Origin: Duganella levis
Lineage (GTDB): Bacteria; Pseudomonadota; Gammaproteobacteria; Burkholderiales; Burkholderiaceae_D
Assembly: GCF_009857605.1 (NCBI RefSeq)
Contig: NZ_WWCT01000007.1
Location: 1-64,000, forward strand
Length of the DNA stretch: 64,000 nucleotides
Direction of reading: 5' to 3'
Below the pieces are notes generated by a model that saw only the letters and a list, made by a program, of their open reading frames with translations, was not told where the DNA came from and ran no database searches. Position numbers and translations under genes: made by a program. Position 1 is the first letter of the stretch; every line of letters begins with the position of its first letter. Positions 27,610 to 35,564 of this stretch are shown here, one piece after another.

Positions 27610-27953
27610 TTTTTTATCCTCGCTGTGTGGTCATTTGTGAACAAAACTGCGCTTGGATCATACTATTTTTTCAATTGGATTCCAAACACGCTTGTCGTTT
27701 ACGCATTTGCAAGCCGAATTACGCTATAAATTGACCTACATCAATTTCGGCTCACACCCCCAGCCTCTATCATCGCATCGGGAACGGCGTTTAATCTGGC
27801 TAAACTTGGGATTCGAGCAACGTTGGTGTAAAGAGTTGCATCACGCATACCTTCTCAGGTAAGGTTGCGGGATTTCGTGCTATCCAGTTTTCAGCTTCAG
27901 GTTTGTACACAGTTCTCGAGATTTTGTTCGCACTTTGACTGATTGGGGTTTGT
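27610..27953. other. Divergent intergenic region, mscL and petA
   Basis: These 344 bp separate mscL from petABC and are much more AT-rich than the flanking genes. The region holds an FNR-like box (27731-27744) and probably promoters in both directions. A 69-codon open frame on the + strand (27653-27862) has no recognisable product and is not called. Confidence 0.6.
27731..27744. promoter_or_regulatory. FNR/Anr-like box
   Basis: TTGAC-CTAC-ATCAA differs from the FNR consensus TTGAT-N4-ATCAA at one base. It lies 121 bp before mscL and 209 bp before petA, so it could respond to oxygen at either promoter; petABC is an aerobic complex, which makes such control plausible. Confidence 0.35.
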
Positions 27954-28562
27954 ATGAGTAACGAAAAGCAGGTCGATTCAGGCCGTCGCGGATTGCTGGT
28001 TGCGACCGGCGCGGCAGGCGGTGTCGTAGGTCTGGCCACCGCCGGAGCATTGGTAAGCACCTTCCAGCCGTCGGAGCGCGCGAAAGCCGCCGGCGCACCG
28101 GTCGAAGTGGATATTTCCACCCTCAACGCCGGCGAAATGAAAACCGTCGAATGGCGCGGCAAGCCGGTCTGGATCATCAAGCGCACGCCGGAAATGATCG
28201 CGTCGCTGAAGAAGACCGACGGCAAGGTCGCCGACGCCGACTCCAAGCGCAACCCCGACGAATTCACCCCCGAATACGCCCGCAACGAATGGCGCTCGCG
28301 CAAGCCCGAGCTCATGGTGGCGGTCGGCATCTGTACCCATCTGGGCTGTTCGCCCTCGTCCAAGTTCACGCCCGGCCCGCAGCCCTCGCTGCCGGACGAC
28401 TGGGAAGGCGGCTTCCTCTGCCCTTGCCATGGCTCGACTTTCGACATGGCTGGCCGTGTATTTAAGAACAAACCGGCGCCGGACAATCTGCAAGTTCCGC
28501 GCTATATGTTTTTGAGCGACACCAAGCTGGTCATCGGTAAAGACGAGAAAGGCGAGGCATAA
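27954..28562 (+). CDS. petA: Ubiquinol-cytochrome c reductase Rieske iron-sulfur subunit
   Basis: The N terminus has a Tat-like anchor ([25 protein letters not shown]). The Rieske cluster ligands are in CTHLGC and CPCHGS, giving two Cys and two His for the 2Fe-2S site plus a disulfide pair. Length is 202 aa. It is the first gene of petABC (complex III), which takes electrons from ubiquinol in the cytoplasmic membrane. petB begins 1 bp after its stop. Confidence 0.97.
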   Translation: MSNEKQVDSGRRGLLVATGAAGGVVGLATAGALVSTFQPSERAKAAGAPVEVDISTLNAGEMKTVEWRGKPVWIIKRTPEMIASLKKTDGKVADADSKRNPDEFTPEYARNEWRSRKPELMVAVGICTHLGCSPSSKFTPGPQPSLPDDWEGGFLCPCHGSTFDMAGRVFKNKPAPDNLQVPRYMFLSDTKLVIGKDEKGEA

Positions 28563-28563
28563 G

Positions 28564-29973
28564 ATGGCATTCAAGGAGACAAAATTCCCGGCCGACGCGC
28601 CGGCAGCGCAAAAAGCGCTGGGCTGGGTCGATGACCGCTTTCCGCTGACCAAGCTGTGGAATGATCAATGGGGCAAATACTACGCGCCGAAAAACTTCAA
28701 TTTCTGGTACATCTTCGGCTCGCTGGCGATGCTGGTGCTGGTGCTGCAAATCGTCACCGGCATCTTCCTGACCATGCACTACAAGCCGGACGCCAACCTG
28801 GCCTTCGGCTCGGTCGAATACATCATGCGCGAAGTGCCGTGGGGCTGGCTGGTGCGCTATATGCACTCGACCGGCGCCTCGTCGTTCTTCATCATCATCT
28901 ACCTGCACATGACGCGCGGCCTGCTGTACGGCTCGTACCGCAAGCCCCGTGAGCTGATCTGGCTGTTCGGCTTCGCCATCTTCCTGTGCCTGATGGCCGA
29001 AGCGTTCTTCGGCTACCTGCTGCCATGGGGCCAGATGTCGTACTGGGGCGCGCAGGTGATCGTCAACCTGTTCGGCGCGATTCCGTTCATCGGCCCGGAC
29101 TTGTCGCTGTGGATCCGCGGCGACTACGTGGTGTCCGACGCCACCCTGAACCGCTTCTTCGCCTTCCATGTGATCGCCATCCCGCTGGTGCTGCTGGGCC
29201 TGGTGGCGGCGCACTTGATCGCGCTGCACGAAATCGGTTCCAGCAACCCGGACGGCATCGAAGTCAAAGAGAACCTGGGCCCGGACGGCCACCCGGTCGA
29301 CTCGATCCCGTCGCACCCGTACTACACGGTGCACGACCTGTTCGGCGTCTCGGTGTTCCTGCTGATCTTCAGCGCAGTGGTGTTCTTCGCGCCGGAAATG
29401 GGCGGCTACTTCCTGGAATACAACAACTTCCTGCCGGGTGACTCGCTGAAGACCCCGCTGCACATCGCGCCGACCTGGTACTTCACCGCGTTCTACTCGG
29501 TGCTGCGCGCCACCACCGCCGACTTCATGTGGGTGCTGATGTTCTTCGTGGCCGCCTACGTGGTGTTCGTCTGGCTCAAGTCGCGCCTGGCCAGCCTCAC
29601 CAAGATCGTCATCGCCGTGATCGCGCTGCTGGCCATCATCGGCATGCTGCCGCAGGTACTGGACGCGAAGTTCTGGGGCGTGGTGTTCTTCGGCGGCTCG
29701 GTGGTGATCCTGGCCTTCCTGCCGTGGCTGGACAAATCGCCGGTCAAGTCGATCCGCTACCGCCCGAGCTGGCACAAGTATGTGTACGCCGTGTTCTTCC
29801 TGTCGTTCCTGACCCTGGGCTACCTCGGCACGCTGCCGCCGACCGACGCCCGCACCATCGTTTCGCAAGTGTGCACCCTGCTGTACTTTAGCTTCTTCCT
29901 GTTCATGCCATGGTGGAGCGCCATGGGCACGTTCAAGAAGGTTCCGGACCGCGTGGTCTTCCACGCCCACTGA
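28564..29973 (+). CDS. petB: Cytochrome b subunit of complex III
   Basis: The 469-residue polytopic protein has the heme-binding helix with [20 protein letters not shown] and [25 protein letters not shown], the quinol-site loop [14 protein letters not shown] region and [17 protein letters not shown] (PEW-like region here reads APTWY). It carries two b hemes and both quinone sites. It lies between petA and petC in the usual order with 27 bp to petC. Confidence 0.97.
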   Translation: MAFKETKFPADAPAAQKALGWVDDRFPLTKLWNDQWGKYYAPKNFNFWYIFGSLAMLVLVLQIVTGIFLTMHYKPDANLAFGSVEYIMREVPWGWLVRYMHSTGASSFFIIIYLHMTRGLLYGSYRKPRELIWLFGFAIFLCLMAEAFFGYLLPWGQMSYWGAQVIVNLFGAIPFIGPDLSLWIRGDYVVSDATLNRFFAFHVIAIPLVLLGLVAAHLIALHEIGSSNPDGIEVKENLGPDGHPVDSIPSHPYYTVHDLFGVSVFLLIFSAVVFFAPEMGGYFLEYNNFLPGDSLKTPLHIAPTWYFTAFYSVLRATTADFMWVLMFFVAAYVVFVWLKSRLASLTKIVIAVIALLAIIGMLPQVLDAKFWGVVFFGGSVVILAFLPWLDKSPVKSIRYRPSWHKYVYAVFFLSFLTLGYLGTLPPTDARTIVSQVCTLLYFSFFLFMPWWSAMGTFKKVPDRVVFHAH

Positions 29974-30000
29974 CCGCCAAAGTACTCAAAAGGACAACAC

Positions 30001-30765
30001 ATGAACTTCCCGAAACGATTGCTTGCCATTTTGGCACTCTTGCCCGGCCTGGCGCTGGCCAATGAAGGCGGCGTGGCGCTCGACAAGGCGCCGGACCGCT
30101 CAAATAACATGGCGGCGCTGCAGAACGGCGCCAAACTGTTCGTCAATTACTGCTTAAACTGTCATAATGCGTCCTCGATGCGCTACAACCGCCTGAAAGA
30201 CCTGGGCTTGAGCGACGAGCAAATCAAGGCCAATCTGCTGTTTACCGGCGACAAGGTGGGGGAAATGATGACCACCACCATGAAGCCGGCCGACGCCAAA
30301 GCCTGGTTTGGCGTGGTGCCGCCGGATTTATCGGTGATCCAGCGCGCCAAGGCATCGGGCGCCGGCAGTGGCAGCGACTATCTGTACACCTATTTGCGCA
30401 CCTTCTACCAGGACGACACCCGCCCGACCGGCTGGAACAACCTGGTGGTCAACAATGTGGCGATGCCGCATGTGTTATGGGAATTGCAAGGCGTGCAGAA
30501 AGTGGTCATGAAAGAAGTACCCGATCCGCACGAACACGGCAAAATGATTCATCAGTTTGCTGGATTTGAGCAGGTCACTCCGGGTAAACTGCAAAAGCTG
30601 GAATTTGACACCGCCGTGGCCGACCTGGTCGGCTACATGGAGTGGATGGCGGAGCCTGCTGCGCAGACCCGCAAAAAATTAGGTGCCGTGGTGGTATTGT
30701 TTATGGCCCTGTTCGCCTTCCTGGCATGGCGCTTGAATGCGTCGTTCTGGAAAGAGGTGAAATAG
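30001..30765 (+). CDS. petC: Cytochrome c1 subunit of complex III
   Basis: A cleavable signal (MNFPKRLLAILALLPGLALA) is followed by heme-binding CLNCH in the block VNYCLNCHNASSMRYNRL. A C-terminal membrane anchor (KLGAVVVLFMALFAFLAWRL) holds the periplasmic domain. Length 254 aa. It passes electrons from the Rieske centre to soluble cytochromes. GGACAA upstream of the ATG is a fair ribosome site. Confidence 0.97.
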   Translation: MNFPKRLLAILALLPGLALANEGGVALDKAPDRSNNMAALQNGAKLFVNYCLNCHNASSMRYNRLKDLGLSDEQIKANLLFTGDKVGEMMTTTMKPADAKAWFGVVPPDLSVIQRAKASGAGSGSDYLYTYLRTFYQDDTRPTGWNNLVVNNVAMPHVLWELQGVQKVVMKEVPDPHEHGKMIHQFAGFEQVTPGKLQKLEFDTAVADLVGYMEWMAEPAAQTRKKLGAVVVLFMALFAFLAWRLNASFWKEVK

Positions 30766-30770
30766 ACGAG

Positions 30771-30797
30771 AGCGCCGGCTGGCCGGCGCTTGTTTTG
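30771..30797 (+). terminator. Terminator of petABC
   Basis: AGCGCCG and CGGCGCT form a GC-rich stem with GCTGGC as loop, followed by TGTTTT, 6 bp after the petC stop. Confidence 0.7.
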
Positions 30798-30878
30798 CGA
30801 AGCCCGCATATTGACGGGCCGATATGGGGTGATCCGTTCGCGGCCCACCCCCTTTTGTTCTTCTAAGGAACGATAAAC

Positions 30879-31490
30879 ATGATGGTTCTCTACTCGGGCA
30901 CGACCTGCCCATTCTCGCAACGCTGCCGCCTGGTCCTGTTTGAAAAAGGCATGGACTTTGAAGTGCGCGATGTCGACCTGTTCAACAAACCAGAAGACAT
31001 CTCGACCATGAACCCGTATGGTCAGGTGCCGATTCTGGTCGAGCGCGAACTGATCCTGTACGAATCGAACATCATCAACGAGTACATCGACGAGCGCTTC
31101 CCGCACCCGCAGCTGATGCCGGCCGATCCGCTGATGCGCGCGCGTGCCCGCCTGATGCTGTTCAACTTCGAAAAAGAACTGTTCGTCCACGTGCACACGC
31201 TGGAAAGCGAACGCGCCAAGGGCAACGACAAGAGCCACGACAAGGCGCGCGCCGAAATCCGCGACCGCCTGACCACGCTGGCGCCGCTGTTCCTGAAGAA
31301 CAAGTACATGCTGGGCGATGAGTTCTCGATGCTGGACGTGGCCGTAGCGCCACTGCTGTGGCGTCTGGATCACTACGGCATCGAACTGTCGAAGACCGCC
31401 GCGCCGCTGATGAAATACGCCGAGCGCATCTTCTCGCGTCCGGCCTACATCGAAGCGCTGACGCCGTCGGAAAAGGTCATGCGCCGCTAA
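30879..31490 (+). CDS. sspA: Stringent starvation protein A (GST-like RNA polymerase-associated protein)
   Basis: The 203-residue glutathione S-transferase-fold protein starts MMVLYSGTTCPFSQRCRLVLFEKGMDFEVRDVDL and contains NPYGQVPILVERELILYESNIINEYIDERFPHP. In E. coli SspA binds RNA polymerase and reprogrammes transcription in stationary phase. The location upstream of sspB and downstream of petABC is the conserved proteobacterial arrangement, which supports this name over a generic GST. Confidence 0.93.
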   Translation: MMVLYSGTTCPFSQRCRLVLFEKGMDFEVRDVDLFNKPEDISTMNPYGQVPILVERELILYESNIINEYIDERFPHPQLMPADPLMRARARLMLFNFEKELFVHVHTLESERAKGNDKSHDKARAEIRDRLTTLAPLFLKNKYMLGDEFSMLDVAVAPLLWRLDHYGIELSKTAAPLMKYAERIFSRPAYIEALTPSEKVMRR

Positions 31491-31519
31491 GCGGCCGACC
31501 GCTTTTGTCTGAAGTACTG

Positions 31520-31551
31520 CGGCGCGCCGGCCGGTTCTGGCTGGCGCGCCG
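31520..31551 (+). terminator. GC hairpin between sspA and sspB
   Basis: CGGCGCGCC (31520-31528) pairs with GGCGCGCCG (31543-31551) over a 14-nt loop, in the 85-bp gap between sspA and sspB. There is no T-run, so it probably attenuates or protects mRNA and does not fully terminate. Confidence 0.4.
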
Positions 31552-31575
31552 TGTCTTACCGCAGTCTGGAATCCC

Positions 31576-32070
31576 ATGTCTGAAATCTCAACCAAGCCCT
31601 ACCTGCTGCGCGCCATCTATGAATGGTGCACGGACAGCGGCTACACCCCCTACCTCGCGGTCAAAGTCGACGCCGGCACCACGGTGCCGATGGAATACGT
31701 GAAGAAGGGCGAAATCGTACTCAACATCAGCTTCGGCGCCACCTCGGGCCTGAAGATGGACAATGACAGCATCCGCTTCCACGCCCGCTTCGGCGGCGTC
31801 TCGCGCGAAATCTATGTCCCGGTCAACAACGTGATGGCGATTTACGCCAACGAAAACGGCCAGGGCATGGCGTTCGAACCGCAGCTGGGCCAGTCTTCGG
31901 CGCCGGACACGGACGCGGTGGAAGAGGCGCCGGCAGCGCCGGTCGCGCCGGTGTTATCGGCCGTGCCAAGCGCCTCGGCCGACGTCAAAACCGAGCCGCC
32001 AGCCCCGCCCGGCGACGATACCGATCCGCCCAAAAAGGGCGGCCGCCCCACCCTTACGCGTATTAAATAG
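31576..32070 (+). CDS. sspB: ClpXP specificity-enhancing factor SspB
   Basis: The substrate-binding domain (about 1-100) shows the family blocks KPYLLRAIYEWCTDSGYTPYLAVKV, VLNISFGATSGLKMDNDSIRFHARFGGV and VPVNNVMAIYANENGQGMAFE. A flexible Pro/Ala/Asp-rich linker leads to the C-terminal ClpX-binding tail GGRPTLTRIK. SspB delivers ssrA-tagged proteins to ClpXP. Length is 164 aa. Confidence 0.95.
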   Translation: MSEISTKPYLLRAIYEWCTDSGYTPYLAVKVDAGTTVPMEYVKKGEIVLNISFGATSGLKMDNDSIRFHARFGGVSREIYVPVNNVMAIYANENGQGMAFEPQLGQSSAPDTDAVEEAPAAPVAPVLSAVPSASADVKTEPPAPPGDDTDPPKKGGRPTLTRIK

Positions 32071-32072
32071 CG

Positions 32073-32078
32073 TATAAT
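32073..32078 (+). promoter_or_regulatory. -10 box of the tRNA-Thr promoter
   Basis: A perfect TATAAT lies 18 bp before the mature 5' end of the tRNA and overlaps the end region of sspB. No clear -35 box is visible. Confidence 0.5.
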
Positions 32079-32096
32079 TCGCACCGTAAAAGTCAC

Positions 32097-32172
<76 letters not shown>

Positions 32173-32187
32173 GCACTATCAGCATTT

Positions 32188-32216
32188 AGCCCAGCCCTCA
32201 CCGGCTGGGCTTTTTG
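32188..32216 (+). terminator. Intrinsic terminator after tRNA-Thr
   Basis: AGCCCAGCC pairs with GGCTGGGCT across a 6-nt loop and is followed by TTTTG, 15 bp after the tRNA. Confidence 0.85.
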
Positions 32217-32259
32217 TTATCCGCTATGCAGAGCTGGCGGAGAATATGCTCGATTGGGT

Positions 32260-32275
32260 TGTCGATTTTTCGACA
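32260..32275. promoter_or_regulatory. Palindromic site 1, TGTCGA-N4-TCGACA
   Basis: TGTCGATTTTTCGACA, with perfect 6-bp arms, lies 77 bp before the ATG of the membrane protein at 32353. The same 16-bp layout recurs at 38851, 39996 and 42785. It has the size and symmetry of a Crp/Fnr-family site, and a Crp-like gene lies at 38214. Confidence 0.6.
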
Positions 32276-32352
32276 GTATTGGAAATGCGCCTGCGGCATC
32301 ATGGAGCCATTGCAGAAAGCGCTCCCCTACCTGTTGAAAGGACATCCATACC

Positions 32353-32865
32353 ATGCCAATTCCGACCACCCTCTACCGCGCCGTAAAACTCCTGGCCGTT
32401 CCATTCATCCTGCTGTGCGTGCTGTTTCCCCTGGTCGACCGCAACGATCATGACTTGCTCTACGGCGGCATCGCGCTGATCTCCATGTTCCGCTTCAAAA
32501 TGCGCGAATACCATACCGACCAGACCTGGCTGGAGATCGAGCTGAGCTACCTGCGATTCGCCTGGACCATGACCTGGGGAACGCTCATCCTGATTCCCAT
32601 TTTCCTGCTCATCAGCTACGAAAATCATGGTTGGCACGGTGTGCTTCAACATCTGGGGCAACCAAGTTTCTATCTGCTGTCCTGCTTCCCTGGCTACTTC
32701 GTGACGCTGATGCTCGGCCAGTCCGGTAACAGCAACGCCGCCTACGACGACAGCGACACCGACCAGCATGCGTCTGCTCCCACCATCAATCCCGCGAACG
32801 GCCTGCCCATGCTCGGCGATGTCTACGATATCCATGGCAACGTGTACGGCCAAAACGATCATTGA
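32353..32865 (+). CDS. Hypothetical inner-membrane protein
   Basis: The 170-residue protein has an N-terminal hydrophobic segment (VKLLAVPFILLCVLFPLV), a second (AWTMTWGTLILIPIFLLIS) and a third (SFYLLSCFPGYFVTLMLG), then a polar tail with INPANGLPMLGDVYDIHGNVYG. A tail of this NP-x-x-GLPM...GN-x-YG pattern is familiar from short Burkholderiales proteins of unknown role. GAAAGGACATCC upstream gives a ribosome site. A Crp-like palindrome precedes it, so it may belong to the regulon described in the findings. Confidence 0.65.
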   Translation: MPIPTTLYRAVKLLAVPFILLCVLFPLVDRNDHDLLYGGIALISMFRFKMREYHTDQTWLEIELSYLRFAWTMTWGTLILIPIFLLISYENHGWHGVLQHLGQPSFYLLSCFPGYFVTLMLGQSGNSNAAYDDSDTDQHASAPTINPANGLPMLGDVYDIHGNVYGQNDH

Positions 32866-32988
32866 CCGACTGGCCGCACCACTGGCGCGGCCATAGTTAT
32901 TCCTCTAGGCAACTTTATTGCTATTCAGATACAATGCCTGAATGGCTATTTTCTTTACCGTAAAAATCGACCGAACGGCGCGCTGGTA

Positions 32989-34788
32989 ATGGTCTGGCGG
33001 CCGGGCGTGAAACATTGCTTGCAGGCGTTGGCGATCGCGCTGGCCTGTCATGCGCTGAGCCTGAGCGCGCCGGCGATCAAGGCCGAGCAAGCATGCACCG
33101 ATCTGGCTTTTCGCTGGCTGCGCGTACTCGCCCCGGCACCGGCCACCGATCCGCAAACCGTGGCCATCGTCGGACTGGACGAGGCTTCGATCCATGCCAG
33201 CGGCAAACCGCTGGCGTTGATGCTGGACGAATTTGCAGACTTGCTGGATGGCCTCGGCAGCGGCCAGGCGCGGGCAGTCGGCATCGACTTGGTGTTCCCG
33301 CAGCAATCCTATGAGCTGTTGCAGCCCGGGGCCAGCCGGCGCCTGGCGCTGGCCATCGCGCGCCTGCACAGCCAGATGCCTTTGGCGCTAGGTGTGGCCG
33401 GCATGCAAACGGCCGTGGCCGGCGATGCTGCCAGCCTGTACGCCGCAGTCGCTGGCGACGACGGCCTGGCCTCGCTTCAGGTGCCGCTCGACAGCGATGG
33501 CCGTCTGCGCCGCATCGCCGCCCCCCCCGCCATGACGGCCGCCGGGCTCGCGCCGCTCTCGCTTCATCTGGCGCGGCAACTAGGGCTGCCGCCGCGCCCC
33601 GGCATAGTCGACTACTCCATCGGCAAGCCCTACACCTATGTGCCGCTGCACCGGGTCACGGCCCTTGCCCGGGCCAATGCCAGCGCCGAACTACAACGCC
33701 TGTTCGCCGGCAAAGTCGTACTGGTGGGCGCGGTGCTGCCGGATGTCGACCGCCAATACCTGCCGCTCAATCTGGCGCAATGGGAATACGGCGGCAGCAG
33801 CGCCGGCGTGGTGTTCCAGGCACAGGCCGTGCGCAGCCTGCTGGCGCGGCGCATGATCACGCCGCTGCCCTGGCTGGCCGCTGCAGCGGCGCTGGCGGCG
33901 TCGCTGCTATGCTGGTCCCTGCGTCGGCAACCGATACTGCTGACGGCAACCGCCGCCGCCGTTGCCCTGATGGCCGGCGTCGCCAGCATCGTCTTGCTGG
34001 CGCAGGGATGGCAGGTGGCGCCGCTTTCGGTGTGGCTGGTGGCGGCAATATGCACGACCGCCGCGTGGTGGCGCGCGTTTCGCCATCACCGCAACGAGCA
34101 ACAGCGCGTCAAATCCATCTTTGCCGGCTACGTCAGCCCGGCCATTCTCGACACCATCCTCAGCGGCGCGCTGAGCAACGGACCGCAAAGCCAGCGCGCG
34201 CCGCTGGCGTTCCTGTTCGCCGACATCCGCGGCTTTACCGCTTTCTGCGCTGAGCGCACGCCGGAACAGGTGATTGCCTTCCTCAACCGTTACTACGCGG
34301 CGGTCACCGTACCGCTACACCAACATGGCGGCACTATCGACAAGTTTAGCGGCGACGGCGTCATGGTGTTCTTCGGCGCGCCGCTGCCAAGCGCCAATCC
34401 GTGTCGCGATGCGCTGCGGGCCGCCATCGGCATGCTGGACGCGCTGGCGCAGCTGAACCGCGAACTGGCGGCGGAAGGCATGGCGCCGGTCCGCGTCGGC
34501 ATCGGCATCGCCCACGGCGATGCCGTGCTGGGCAATGTCGGCTCGGCGCAGCGCCACGACTACACCGCCACCGGCGCCGCCACCACGCTGGCCGCGCATA
34601 TCCAGCAGCACAGCAAGGAGGTCGCGCAGGACTTGCTGGTCGAGCGCGGCAGCTTTGAACAGGCCGGCCTGGCGCCGCAGCTGGCAACCCGATTTTCCTT
34701 CATCCCCGTCACCCTGAAAAAACATGGACACCTTGAATTGGCGGCATACTCTTCGCCGGCTGGGCTGGTTATGCCTGAGCATGCATAG
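32989..34788 (+). CDS. CHASE2 sensor with class III cyclase-homology domain, probably catalytically altered
   Basis: An N-terminal helix leads into a periplasmic CHASE2 domain (VAIVGLDEASIHASGKPL, AVGIDLVFPQQSYE, VVLVGAVLPDVDRQYLPL), then three membrane helices (about residues 288-355), a short linker (FAGYVSPAILDTIL) and a class III nucleotide cyclase domain. The metal Asp412 and Asp456, Lys452 and the purine-side Asp524 are present. The segment usually reading GDAVNLAARL instead reads GAATTLAAHI (529-538), so the transition-state Asn and Arg are Thr533 and His537. It may be inactive, or act as a nucleotide sensor. It is the first gene of a four-gene operon; its 3' end overlaps the next gene by 65 bp. 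Confidence 0.88.
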   Translation: MVWRPGVKHCLQALAIALACHALSLSAPAIKAEQACTDLAFRWLRVLAPAPATDPQTVAIVGLDEASIHASGKPLALMLDEFADLLDGLGSGQARAVGIDLVFPQQSYELLQPGASRRLALAIARLHSQMPLALGVAGMQTAVAGDAASLYAAVAGDDGLASLQVPLDSDGRLRRIAAPPAMTAAGLAPLSLHLARQLGLPPRPGIVDYSIGKPYTYVPLHRVTALARANASAELQRLFAGKVVLVGAVLPDVDRQYLPLNLAQWEYGGSSAGVVFQAQAVRSLLARRMITPLPWLAAAAALAASLLCWSLRRQPILLTATAAAVALMAGVASIVLLAQGWQVAPLSVWLVAAICTTAAWWRAFRHHRNEQQRVKSIFAGYVSPAILDTILSGALSNGPQSQRAPLAFLFADIRGFTAFCAERTPEQVIAFLNRYYAAVTVPLHQHGGTIDKFSGDGVMVFFGAPLPSANPCRDALRAAIGMLDALAQLNRELAAEGMAPVRVGIGIAHGDAVLGNVGSAQRHDYTATGAATTLAAHIQQHSKEVAQDLLVERGSFEQAGLAPQLATRFSFIPVTLKKHGHLELAAYSSPAGLVMPEHA

Positions 34789-35557
34789 CGCACACGCATT
34801 GGCTGCGGCGGATGTACTGGTGACGTCGCTGCGCGGCGACGCCCGCGTCGGCAACGCCGCTGTCAAACAGCTCGATCAGCTGCCGTATCAACAGCGTATC
34901 GAGCTGGCCGATGGCGCGCAGCTGGTGCTGGTCGACCTGCGCAGCGCGCAGCAGTATGTGGTGCGCGGGCCGGGCCAGTATGTGCTTGAACCCGACGGTG
35001 TGCAGCCGCGCGCCGGCGCCGCCGTGCAACGCAAGCAGTTGCCGGCCGCCTATCGCGGCATCGGTCTGGATGAGGGCAAGACCACCCATGCCGGTGCGAC
35101 CTTGCGCGCCGCCGACCCGGCCGACAGCAGCGACTGGCCGGCCTTCGCCGCCGACCAGCAGGAAGAACGCATCGCCACCCGCAACGCCAGGCTGCGCTGG
35201 CCGGCACAGCCGCACAAAGGCGGGTGGCAGTTGCGCATCAACGAACTGGATGGCACGCCGGTGTACCAGACGACCGTCACGCCAAATCAGGCGCTATTGC
35301 CGGACACGGTCGCGCTGGCGCCCGAACACGACTATCGGCGCGTGCTGGAGTGGCGCGCTCCTGGCGGCATGGTGCAATCGAGTTCGGTGGTGCTGCGGAC
35401 CTTGTCCGACGCGCAGACCCGGCAACTCGACGCGCTGGCGCCGGTCGCCGACACGTCGCCGCCAGAGCGCCTGCTGTATGCATTGTGGCTACGCTCGCTG
35501 GGCGTGCGCAGTCTGGCGCAAGACCATGCCTGCCTGCTCCATGAAGAAAACTGCTGA
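34724..35557 (+). CDS. Secreted beta-rich protein, possibly FecR-like
   Basis: The ATG at 34724 lies inside the cyclase gene in another frame. A signal peptide (HTLRRLGWLCLSMHSAHALAA) precedes a beta-rich domain (VLVTSLRGDARVG, YQQRIELADGAQLVLVDLRSAQQYVVRGPGQYVL) whose strand pattern resembles FecR-type sensor domains, and a second beta sandwich-like half (RLRWPAQPHKGGWQLRINELDGTPVY). FecR-like proteins often accompany CHASE2 proteins, but similarity here is faint. 277 aa. Cotranscribed with the cyclase and CHAT genes. Confidence 0.65.
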   Translation: MDTLNWRHTLRRLGWLCLSMHSAHALAAADVLVTSLRGDARVGNAAVKQLDQLPYQQRIELADGAQLVLVDLRSAQQYVVRGPGQYVLEPDGVQPRAGAAVQRKQLPAAYRGIGLDEGKTTHAGATLRAADPADSSDWPAFAADQQEERIATRNARLRWPAQPHKGGWQLRINELDGTPVYQTTVTPNQALLPDTVALAPEHDYRRVLEWRAPGGMVQSSSVVLRTLSDAQTRQLDALAPVADTSPPERLLYALWLRSLGVRSLAQDHACLLHEENC

Positions 35558-35564
35558 CCCCGAT

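Noticed and set aside
27653..27862. 69-codon frame upstream of petA
   Set aside because: It has no ribosome site, no protein-like pattern and lies in AT-rich regulatory DNA.
34911..35564. Upstream extension of the CHAT reading frame
   Set aside because: The extension overlaps the FecR-like gene in another frame and is Arg/Cys-rich; a proper signal peptide begins at 35565.
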